From Micromonospora echinospora (lineage in GTDB: Bacteria > Actinomycetota > Actinomycetes > Mycobacteriales > Micromonosporaceae), in NCBI RefSeq assembly GCF_900091495.1, contig NZ_LT607413.1:2914001-2978000 (forward strand): DNA of 64,000 bases, read 5' to 3'. The first letter of the stretch is position 1. Every line of letters begins with the position of its first letter. Below, piece by piece: positions 8,608 to 16,248 of this stretch. Below the pieces are notes generated by a model. That model searched no databases. It was not told where the DNA came from and worked only from the letters and a program-made list of their open reading frames with translations. Made by a program: the position numbers and the translations under genes.

Positions 8608-9576
8608 TCAGATGAGCGTGCTCCAGGTGACCGGGCCGACCACTCCGTCCGCCGCCAGGCCTCGGGAACTCTGGAAGTTCCGCACGGCGGTGGCGGTCAC
8701 GGAACCGAAGGCGCCGTCCACGGTGAGGCTCGCGCCCCGGGCGTTGAGGGCCACCTGGAGGCCGCGCACAAGGTCCCCGGAGTTGCCCTGCTGCAACGGC
8801 AGGATCAGCGCGGTCCAGGTGATCGGGCCGACCACCCCGTCCACGTAGAGGCCCTTGTTGCTCTGGAACGTCCGGACCGAGGTCGCGGTCCCCGGGCCGA
8901 AGTAGCCGTCCACGACGGTGGAGACACCCCGGCCGCGCAGCAGGTGCTGAATCACCCGGGCGACCCAGGACGTGGTGCCCTGCGACACGCTCGGCCAGCC
9001 GGTGGTGCCCACCGGTGCGGTCGAGCCCAGGCTGATGCCCCGGTTGGCGAGGAACGTCCGGGGGTCCATCGTGGTCAGCCGGGGCCGGTGCACCTCGAAG
9101 TGCAGGTGTGGTCCGGTGGAGTTGCCGGTGGTGCCCATCAGGCCGATCAGCTGACCGGCGAGCACCCGCTGGCCGTCGCTGACCAGCACCCGGTGCAGGT
9201 GGCCGTAGTAGGAGAAGTAGCTGTCGGCGTGGTCGATGTGCACGCTGTTGCCGGTGCGGCCCGGGAGCGGCCCGCTGGTCGGGTCGCCCGGGTAGGAACC
9301 GGTGCGGATGTCGCGTACGGTTCCGGCCGCGATGGCGTAGATCGGGGTTCCCTGGCTGTTGGCGACGTCCCACCCGGCGTGGTCCGGCCGGGAGGGGGTC
9401 TTGTAGCCGGAGGTGAGGGTGCCGAGCGTGGGGTTGCTCCAGCCGGGGGTGGCCGCGCTCGCCGCAGTCGGCAGGCCGACGGCCCCGATCCCGATGCCGA
9501 CGCCCAGAGCCGTGAACACCGCGCGGCGGCTGACGGTCGTTCCGGATGTCTCGACGGGACGGTCGTTCTCAGGCAT
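8608..9576 (-). CDS. Tat-exported M23 metallopeptidase with two peptidoglycan-binding domains
   Basis: 322 aa secreted cell-wall endopeptidase. A twin-arginine signal (SRRAVFTALGVG..., ending PTAASA about residue 41) precedes an M23/LytM domain with zinc ligands H66 and D70 (HAGWD) and H157/H159 in GPHLHF. Two C-terminal PG_binding_1 modules (about 205-257 and 267-320) each carry the VDGxFGxxTxxxVRxFQ pattern and end in VVGPxTWxxLI. It should cut peptide cross-links in peptidoglycan. The start is the ATG at 9574-9576, which places the Arg pair correctly. It is monocistronic. Confidence 0.93.
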   Translation of the reverse strand: MPENDRPVETSGTTVSRRAVFTALGVGIGIGAVGLPTAASAATPGWSNPTLGTLTSGYKTPSRPDHAGWDVANSQGTPIYAIAAGTVRDIRTGSYPGDPTSGPLPGRTGNSVHIDHADSYFSYYGHLHRVLVSDGQRVLAGQLIGLMGTTGNSTGPHLHFEVHRPRLTTMDPRTFLANRGISLGSTAPVGTTGWPSVSQGTTSWVARVIQHLLRGRGVSTVVDGYFGPGTATSVRTFQSNKGLYVDGVVGPITWTALILPLQQGNSGDLVRGLQVALNARGASLTVDGAFGSVTATAVRNFQSSRGLAADGVVGPVTWSTLI

Positions 9577-9711
9577 GGCCCACCCCTGGCTCGCGCACTC
9601 GGCCGGCTCGACGGGCCGACGGTTGAGGCAGATCGTAGATCATGAATGTGAGTCTGGCGATGGGCAGCGCGGATTCACGGTGCAAGAGAGGGAAGGGGGG
9701 CAGTGGGAACG

Positions 9712-9758
9712 ACCGCGGCCCGCCGCCCGGGTGGAACACCCGGGCGGCGGGCCGCGGT
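9712..9758 (-). terminator. Strong GC-rich terminator hairpin
   Basis: A near-perfect hairpin: a 22-bp stem (9712-9733 with 9737-9758) closed by a 3-base GAA loop, directly after the stop codon of the large nuclease gene on the minus strand (stop at 9773). No long T-tract follows, as is usual in actinomycetes. Confidence 0.85.
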
Positions 9759-9772
9759 TGAGCCGCTGTTGC

Positions 9773-12700
9773 TCAGTCGTCGTCGACGACCGTGCCGAAC
9801 GCGATCGGGTCGGCCAGCAGCAGGCCCGGGACCCCGGTCACCACCAGGGCGAACTTCTCGTCCGCCTCCCGCTTCCGGTCACCCCGCACGTCCACCGGGA
9901 ACGCGACCGAGGTCTGCCCGGCGGCGAGCGTCCGGCAGCCGGCGTACGGCTCGAAGTCCTGCCCGGACCGGGCGGTCACGCCGAGCGTGCCGGCGCAGAC
10001 CAGCACCGGGTGGGACAGCGGCCGGGACACCGTGACGGTGAAGGTGGCCGGGGTGTCGCCCCGGTCGCCCTCGACCACCCGGACGTCCGCCACGCTCAAC
10101 GACGCGCGGGAGGAGAACCGGGCCACCTGCGGGTCGTGGTCGCTGGAGCCCCGTGACCCGTCCCCGGCGTGCTCGGCCGGCCAGTCGGCGTTGATGTGCG
10201 CCGCCCGCACCTGGACCAGGTCGGCGTGCAGCGCCTCGTTGACGAAGAGGTGGTCGAGCGTCTGCGCGTGCCCCTCGAAGCTGTACGAGTACGCCGACGA
10301 CGGCACCTCGGCGGCCAGGTCGTCCCAGAGGTTGCGCAGTCCCGCCTGGTACAGCGGACCGAGCTGGTCCGAGGGCGTCGGGTCCGCGCCGGTGGCGATC
10401 GGGTCGTCCGGGCGGGGGAAGACGTTCAGGTCACCGCCGTAGACCACCCGGGCGTGCGGGTCGGACGCCTCGATCGCGGTGACGATCGCCGCGCCGTACC
10501 GGGCCTGCTCGGTGCGCTGCCCCACCCGGCTGTCCGGGCCGGACGAGTAGTGGTTGCTCACCGCCCACAGGGTGTACGACTCGGACCCGCCCGGAGTGGC
10601 CCGGACGGTGAACTTCGCGAGCTGCGGGGCCCGGGTGAAGACGTTGTCGCCGTCCTTGCCGGTGGAGGTGTCCACGTCCGGCGGGAGCAGCGCGTTGAGC
10701 GTCTTCGGGTTCTGCACGTCCGCGTTGGACGGCAGCCCCGCCGCCCGGTACACGACCGTGGGGGAGGAGCCGAGCAGCGGGTCGGCGGCGGTCGCCCCGG
10801 CCAGCGACAGCCGGTCGGTGCGGAAGAGGAACCCGGAGGTGATGCCCCGGGCGTCCGCGCCGGTGCGGTCGTACGCGGCGGCGTAGGCCGGGCCACCGGC
10901 GGCGGCGACGGCCAGCGCCAGCTCCTGGAGGGTGTCCGGCGCGCCGTCGGCGTCGTTGGTGTCGCCGCAGACCAGCGCGCCCCCGGCGACCGTGCAGATG
11001 TCCTGGTCCTCGGCCTCCTGCACCAGGATCAGGTCCGGCGCGTGCAGGTCGGTGACGATCTGGTCGGCGAGGTTGCCGAGCTGCTCACGGTAGTCGGCCT
11101 CGCTCGCCGGGACGTAGTCGAACGGCGGCCGGACGCCGGGGCACCCGGCGTTGCCGGTGAAGTCGCAGCCGTCGAAGGGGTCGTCCCGGTGGTCGTAGAG
11201 GTTCTCCACGTTGTACGTGGCGACCGCGATCTCCTTGGACCGGTCGGCCGGGCGCGGCGGGTTGTTCCGCGACGGGTCGGTGCCGGCGGTGAAGGCGGCC
11301 TGCTCGACCTGCACGCCGTACTTCTCGAAGGAGTAGTAGAGCGCGCCGTACGCGTCCTGGGTCAGGGTGTCGAAGGTCTTCGCCGGCGGTAGCAGGGTGG
11401 TGCTGTCCCCGGCGGTGGCCTTGACGCCCATGCTGCCCAGCATGATCCGCTGGCCGTTGCCGTCGTCGAAGAGGCGGGTCGGGTCGTTGTCCAGCGGGTG
11501 CGTGTCCCGGAACACCCGGCGGGCGTACGGGTCGGCCCGGTCCAGCAGCGGGTCGTCCCGGTCGACCAGCCAGGTCTCCGCGTCGGCGGTGGAGGCGAAG
11601 ACCGCCCGTCCGCTCACCGCGCCGCTGCCGGCGCGGACCCGCAGCCGGGCCCCCTCGTGCCGCTCCCAGAACCGCTGCGCGGCGGCCAGGTCGGCCGGCG
11701 GCACCGCGTCGGTGACCGCGACGACCGTGTTGACGTCCAGCCCGGAAGCGATCTTCCGGACCAGCGACGCCGAGGAGAGCTGGGTCATGTCGAAGTACTC
11801 GGACACCCGGGCCCGGAGCACCACCTCGTCGCCGACGGTCGGCACGTAGCCACCGATCAGCGAGGTGAAGTTGCCCATGAACACGAAGATGCCGTCCGAG
11901 CTGGTCGGGTCACCGTCCGTGGCGTCGGCCCGGCTCTGGAGGAAGAAGCCGTGCTGGTCCGCCCCGGCCGAGGTCCGCGCCAGGGTGCGCTGGGTGACCA
12001 CACCCCGGACGTCGTACAGGGCGCTGCTGGTGCCGTTGCCCGACGGCGGGGCGAGCGGGGACCGGTCGGCCGGGCCGGACTCGGTGTCCGTGGTCGACCC
12101 CTGCACCTCGCCGACGGTCAGCTCGCGGGTCACCGTCACGGCCAGCGTGCAGGTCGCGGTGCCCCCGTCCGCGTCGGTCGCGGTCAGGGTGACCGTGTAC
12201 GCCCCGCCGGCCAGGTCGGCGCTGGCGGTCACGGTGGCGCGGGCGGTGCCGCCCACCGCGTCGGCGGCGGTGAACGCGGTCCGGCCGATCGTGCCGGCGG
12301 TCGGGGTCGGGGTGACCGCGCTGACCGTCAGGTCGACGATCCGGTCGTCGGCGTCGGTCGCGGTGACCTCCCGGGCCGCCGCCGTGCCAGCCGGGGTGAC
12401 CAGGGCCGGACCGCAGGTCAGCACGGCCGGCTGGTCGACCGGGCCGCCACCGTCGACGGTGTGCGCGCCGAGCCCGTCGAACGTGTCGGTGGCGAAGCCG
12501 GCCCAACCGGCGGCCGGGTCGAAGGCGTCCGACGGGTCGGTGTCCCCGGCGGTCACCGTGGGCAGCCGGCGCAGGGTGTTGTTCTCGGTGCTGGTGAGGC
12601 CGCTGCCCCACTCGGTGCCCGGGTCGACGCCGACCTGGCCGATCGAGTCGAGCACGGTCGTGCCCCGGCGGAGCACGATCGCGTCGTCGCCGTTGTAGAG

Positions 12701-13048
12701 GCTCGCGCCGGTGGTCTGGTCGGCCTGGGCGAGGATCGCCGCGCTGGCCGAGGAGCTGGCGAGGACGAAGACGTCCCCGGCGGCGACCGTGCCGGTCAAC
12801 GCCAGGTTGGTCGGCGTGGTCGAGCCGTTGAAGTAGAGCTGGAGCTGGTAACCGCCGGCGGCCAGGTCGACGGCGGCGCCGGTGCCGTTGAACAGCTCGA
12901 TCGCCTTGTTGTTCGACGAGCCCTCGACGTACTCCGAGATGAACAGGTCGGTGGGCGCGGCGCTGGCCGCGAGGGGTGCGACGCCGACGGCCGTGGCTGT
13001 CACGGCGGTGACGGTCGCGAGCGCGGCGAGGATGCGGCGCGGGCGCAT
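9773..13048 (-). CDS. Modular extracellular endonuclease/exonuclease/phosphatase-family nuclease
   Basis: 1091 aa secreted nuclease of the ExeM/NucH type. Order: signal peptide (to about residue 31, LAASAAP); lamin-tail domain (LFISEYVEGSSNNKAIELFN, about 33-160); a putative-Ig segment; an OB-like ExeM domain (YDVRGVVTQRTL...GFFLQS); the endonuclease/exonuclease/phosphatase core with ATYNVENLYD, LVQEAED, YGGDLNVFPRPDDP and SSDHDPQ; and a Calx-beta domain at the C-terminus. It likely degrades extracellular DNA or RNA. The frame is open to 13207, but the ATG at 13048 has GGAGG eight bases upstream and starts the signal peptide. A strong hairpin follows the stop. Confidence 0.92.
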   Translation of the reverse strand: MRPRRILAALATVTAVTATAVGVAPLAASAAPTDLFISEYVEGSSNNKAIELFNGTGAAVDLAAGGYQLQLYFNGSTTPTNLALTGTVAAGDVFVLASSSASAAILAQADQTTGASLYNGDDAIVLRRGTTVLDSIGQVGVDPGTEWGSGLTSTENNTLRRLPTVTAGDTDPSDAFDPAAGWAGFATDTFDGLGAHTVDGGGPVDQPAVLTCGPALVTPAGTAAAREVTATDADDRIVDLTVSAVTPTPTAGTIGRTAFTAADAVGGTARATVTASADLAGGAYTVTLTATDADGGTATCTLAVTVTRELTVGEVQGSTTDTESGPADRSPLAPPSGNGTSSALYDVRGVVTQRTLARTSAGADQHGFFLQSRADATDGDPTSSDGIFVFMGNFTSLIGGYVPTVGDEVVLRARVSEYFDMTQLSSASLVRKIASGLDVNTVVAVTDAVPPADLAAAQRFWERHEGARLRVRAGSGAVSGRAVFASTADAETWLVDRDDPLLDRADPYARRVFRDTHPLDNDPTRLFDDGNGQRIMLGSMGVKATAGDSTTLLPPAKTFDTLTQDAYGALYYSFEKYGVQVEQAAFTAGTDPSRNNPPRPADRSKEIAVATYNVENLYDHRDDPFDGCDFTGNAGCPGVRPPFDYVPASEADYREQLGNLADQIVTDLHAPDLILVQEAEDQDICTVAGGALVCGDTNDADGAPDTLQELALAVAAAGGPAYAAAYDRTGADARGITSGFLFRTDRLSLAGATAADPLLGSSPTVVYRAAGLPSNADVQNPKTLNALLPPDVDTSTGKDGDNVFTRAPQLAKFTVRATPGGSESYTLWAVSNHYSSGPDSRVGQRTEQARYGAAIVTAIEASDPHARVVYGGDLNVFPRPDDPIATGADPTPSDQLGPLYQAGLRNLWDDLAAEVPSSAYSYSFEGHAQTLDHLFVNEALHADLVQVRAAHINADWPAEHAGDGSRGSSDHDPQVARFSSRASLSVADVRVVEGDRGDTPATFTVTVSRPLSHPVLVCAGTLGVTARSGQDFEPYAGCRTLAAGQTSVAFPVDVRGDRKREADEKFALVVTGVPGLLLADPIAFGTVVDDD

Positions 13049-13143
13049 AGGGCCTCCACGAAGGATGTACGGGAACCACCGCACGGTAGGCGTCGATGCG
13101 GTACGACGTCCATCCCCCACCGGACGGGCCGGTGAACAACCGG

Positions 13144-14163
13144 TCAGCGGGTCCGTGCGTCCAACCGGTGCACCAGTTCCGCCACGTCGGCACCGTACTC
13201 GCACCACTGGCGGTCGGGCCGGTAGCCCAGCTCGGCGTTCACCGCCAGCATGGCCTCGTTGGCCTGGGCGTTCCAGGTCTGCACCTCGGTCAGCCCCGGC
13301 TCGGCGGCACGTAGTTCCAGCAGCATCCGGGCCTTGATCGCCCGGTCGATGCCGTAGCCCCGGTGCTCCGGCACGACGATGGTGTCGTACTGGTCGGCCC
13401 GGGTGGGATGCTGCGCCGGCACGACCACCTCGGTCAGCCCGGCGACCTCGCCGGTGCGTTCGTGGATGGCGCAGACGATGTACGGCTTCATGCCCCGCCG
13501 GTGCAGGCAGTCCAGGCTGTCCCGGAGCCGCTGCGGGTCGTAGGAGCTGGGTCGCAGCTCGCCGTCGCCGATGTCGCGCGAGTCGGCCTTGGCCCGGGCG
13601 TACGACTCGATCAGGTCGTCCGGCGGCCCGCCCGGGCAGAACTCGATCCGGTACCCGGTGCCGATGCCGATGGACATCGCGTCCACCGCCGTCCAGTCCA
13701 CCGTGGCGAGCCGGAGCACGCTGCGGGTCTCCACGTAGTCCCGCCCGAAGCCGAGCGCCTCGAAGAACGCCATGGCCGGCGTCCCGCCGACCACCTCGAC
13801 CCCGACCGACTGGAAGCCCTCCTGGTAGGTGCGGCGGGCGGCCAGTCGGACCAGGGTGCGGCCGAGGCCGGTGCGGCGTGCGTCCGGGTGCACCAGCACC
13901 TCCAGCACGCCGATGTCGCCGAGCAGGAGCACCTGCACGTGGCCGAGGATCGCCCCCGGCGGGCCGTCGACGGCCGCCTCCGCCTGGGCCACCCAGGAGA
14001 TCCGCCGCTCACCGGGCATCACCTCGGAGAGGTACTCCCGCAGCGAGGTCTCCCGCCAGGGCGGATCGTCGGGCAGGTCGGCCGCCAGGACCGCGTTCAG
14101 CGTCGCCAGCAGGGACGCCATCTCGGCGGACGACGCGGTCCGGGGATCCCACTCGCGCACCAT
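13144..14163 (-). CDS. Tandem GNAT-family N-acetyltransferase
   Basis: 339 aa with two GNAT folds, like mycothiol-synthase-type proteins. The first (about residues 1-160) has the acetyl-CoA motif VHPDARRTGLGRTLV; the second (about 175-335) has VVPEHRGYGIDRAIKARM, and AQANEAMLAVNAELGYRP at its end. The substrate is unknown. The ATG at 14163 follows a possible GTG at 14166. The gene runs toward the nuclease gene on the same strand with 95 bases between them, so the nuclease may have its own promoter there. Confidence 0.85.
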   Translation of the reverse strand: MVREWDPRTASSAEMASLLATLNAVLAADLPDDPPWRETSLREYLSEVMPGERRISWVAQAEAAVDGPPGAILGHVQVLLLGDIGVLEVLVHPDARRTGLGRTLVRLAARRTYQEGFQSVGVEVVGGTPAMAFFEALGFGRDYVETRSVLRLATVDWTAVDAMSIGIGTGYRIEFCPGGPPDDLIESYARAKADSRDIGDGELRPSSYDPQRLRDSLDCLHRRGMKPYIVCAIHERTGEVAGLTEVVVPAQHPTRADQYDTIVVPEHRGYGIDRAIKARMLLELRAAEPGLTEVQTWNAQANEAMLAVNAELGYRPDRQWCEYGADVAELVHRLDARTR

Positions 14164-14233
14164 CACGCGTACAGCTTGCCGGCAACGGTAGCCCGGGGGA
14201 AGTATCCAGAACGTCCGGGATGGATGCGTCGGC

Positions 14234-15862
14234 TCAGCCTCGGCTCTTCTGGCCGTACTCGTTGGCCTTGTCGAACACGTCCTGCGCGTACTGGCGGACG
14301 TCGTTGTAGGACAGGATCGCCCCCCACCAGTCGCCGGGGACGGTCATCTTCCGGCCGCCCTTGCAGAGGTAGTTTCCAGCGGCGAGCGCGGCGTCGTCCA
14401 AGTCGTGGGGGTTCTTCACGCCGTCGTTGTCCGCGTCCGCGCCGATCTCCTCCCAGGTGGTCGGGATGAACTGCATCGGGCCGACCGCCCGGTCGTAGAC
14501 GAGGTCCCGGTCGAGGCGGCCCCGGTCGGTGTCGAGGATCCGCATGCGGTTGCCGTTGCCGTCGAGCGGCAGACCGATGATCTCCGGCAGCGCCTGCCCG
14601 TCCGGCAGCAGCTTCGCGCCGTTGGCCGAGCCGTGCCCCGACTCCACATGTCCGATCGCGGCGAGCGTGGTCCAGCTCAGCGCGCAGCTGGGCGTGGTCT
14701 GGGCGAGCACCAGCTCGGCGTAGCCGTACGCCTGCATGGCCACCTGCGGGACACCGACCTTCTCGCCGGTGACCCGGGCCCACTCGGCGAGCGCGTCGGC
14801 CGGGCGGCCGGTCGGCAGCGGGGCGACGCCGCCGGGGGTGACCCCGCCCGGCAGTGGTGTGCCGGGCGGCACGGCCCCGCCGGGGAAGGACGGCACGGTG
14901 GTCGGTCCGCCGGACGCGTCGGGGCCGTCGCTCCCGGCCACCGGGCGCGGCGCGGGGGCGGTCGCCGGCACCAGCAGCGCACCGGCCGCCGCCGTGGCGG
15001 AGACCAGGGCGAGCAGGAAGATCCCGGAGAGGGCGAACCGGCCGCCGGGGCGTTTCGACCAGTCCCGGGTCGCCCGGACCGCGCCGGCCGCGGCCTGCCG
15101 GGGTGGCAGGCGTACGGCGTGCGCGAACGGCACCCGGTAGCGGCGTCGCGTGGCCCGGCCCGGCCCGTCCTTCGAGTCGGGCTCAGTCTTCGAGTCCGAG
15201 TCAGTTTTCGGGTCCGAGTCAGCCTTCGGGGCGGGCTCAGCCGTCGGGTCGCCCCCGGTTCCCGGCTCCGCGGCGGCCTTGGTGTCCGCGCCGGCCTTGG
15301 TGTCCGCGTCGGCCTTGGTGTCCGCGTCGGCCTTGGTGTCCGACCCGGTCCCGGCCTCGGGCTCGGTCTTCGCCTCAGGTTCGGTCCTTGCACCGGGTTC
15401 GGGGCTGGCCGCCGGGGTCGACTCCGTCCCGGGGGCACGCGTCGGGTCCGGGCTGCTCCCCGGGGCGGGTTCGGTGGCCGGTCCGGCGGTGGTCGGCTCG
15501 GCGGTCGCCGCCGGGGCGGCTGCGGTGTCGCCGGACGTGTCCCTCGACGGGGCGCCGGGTTCGGCCGGCGTGTCTTCCGCGCGGGTGGGGGCGTCGTCCG
15601 CCGGGGCGGGGACGGTCACGGCGGGGACGGTTCCGGCCGGTGCGATGGCGGCTGGTGGGGCGTCGGCCGGTGCCGGGCCGCTCGACCGGAGCGTCTCCGG
15701 CGGCACGGGCGTCCGGGGCTTCGGCACCGCATCGGCGGTGCGCGGTGCCGCCTCCGGGGCTGCGCCCGACGTGGCGAGCGGCCCGTCGGGCGGCGCGGCC
15801 GGACGCAGGGGCCGACTCCGCACGCTGTCCTCTCCGTCCACCACCCGTCGAGTATTACCCAT
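14234..15862 (-). CDS. Membrane-anchored lytic transglycosylase with long low-complexity cytoplasmic region
   Basis: 542 aa. Residues 1-275 are Pro/Ala/Thr/Asp/Lys-rich, with a hexapeptide repeat (A-D-A-D-T-K type, about 176-195); one membrane segment lies at 276-297; a Pro/Gly linker follows; and the extracellular SLT domain occupies about 355-540. The catalytic Glu is E407 (HVESGHG), followed by GPMQFIPTTW, a Ca-binding-like DADNDGVKNPHD and AAGNYLC. It cleaves the glycan strands of murein. The frame is open to 16258, but the ATG at 15862 avoids overlap with the divergent zinc-ribbon gene. Confidence 0.88.
   Translation of the reverse strand: MGNTRRVVDGEDSVRSRPLRPAAPPDGPLATSGAAPEAAPRTADAVPKPRTPVPPETLRSSGPAPADAPPAAIAPAGTVPAVTVPAPADDAPTRAEDTPAEPGAPSRDTSGDTAAAPAATAEPTTAGPATEPAPGSSPDPTRAPGTESTPAASPEPGARTEPEAKTEPEAGTGSDTKADADTKADADTKAGADTKAAAEPGTGGDPTAEPAPKADSDPKTDSDSKTEPDSKDGPGRATRRRYRVPFAHAVRLPPRQAAAGAVRATRDWSKRPGGRFALSGIFLLALVSATAAAGALLVPATAPAPRPVAGSDGPDASGGPTTVPSFPGGAVPPGTPLPGGVTPGGVAPLPTGRPADALAEWARVTGEKVGVPQVAMQAYGYAELVLAQTTPSCALSWTTLAAIGHVESGHGSANGAKLLPDGQALPEIIGLPLDGNGNRMRILDTDRGRLDRDLVYDRAVGPMQFIPTTWEEIGADADNDGVKNPHDLDDAALAAGNYLCKGGRKMTVPGDWWGAILSYNDVRQYAQDVFDKANEYGQKSRG
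15276..15347. repeat. Four 18-bp tandem repeats inside the transglycosylase gene
   Basis: Four copies of GCCTTGGTGTCCGCGTCG (units start at 15276, 15294, 15312 and 15330; the first and last diverge at the end). Being a multiple of three, changes in copy number keep the frame; they encode the hexapeptide repeat of the cytoplasmic region. Confidence 0.9.
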
Positions 15863-15901
15863 GTCAGCGCCGACGTCAGGACCGGTCGTACCCTTGTTGC
15901 C

Positions 15902-16123
15902 ATGCCCCGGTACGAGTTCCGCTGCCGCGCCTGTGGCGCCACCTTCGAGGTCAACCGGCCGATGGCGCAGGCTGGTGCGCCGGCCTCCTGCCCGCAGGGC
16001 CACGCCGACACCGTCAAGCTCCTCTCCACCGTCGCGGTGACCGGCCGGGGTGGCGCCGGGCCGGTCGGCGGAGGCTCCGCCCCGTCCGGCGGTGGCTGCT
16101 GCGGCGGCGGTTGCGGCTGCTGA
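15902..16123 (+). CDS. FmdB-family zinc-ribbon protein
   Basis: 73 aa. The FmdB signature is MPRYEFRCRACGATFEV with CxxC at about 9-12 and a second Cys (C31) and His before a Gly-rich tail. The tail ends GGGCCGGGCGC, a Cys/Gly-rich terminus common in actinobacterial members. The role is uncertain; the name comes from a formamidase regulator. It is divergent from the transglycosylase with only 39 bases between the starts, so their promoters overlap or share the gap. Confidence 0.88.
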   Translation: MPRYEFRCRACGATFEVNRPMAQAGAPASCPQGHADTVKLLSTVAVTGRGGAGPVGGGSAPSGGGCCGGGCGC

Positions 16124-16248
16124 TTCCCGCGCCCCCGTCAGCCGGTTGCGGTACCTTGCGGTCGAATCCGTCCGGCCGTTCTCACGATGCGTGACGGTCT
16201 CGACATAAGGCAGCATGGCCGGCGACGTCAGGGGCGGAGGTTCCACGC

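Noticed and set aside
13049..13207. Extended N-terminus of the nuclease
   Set aside because: Would bury the signal peptide; the ATG at 13048 has a proper ribosome site.
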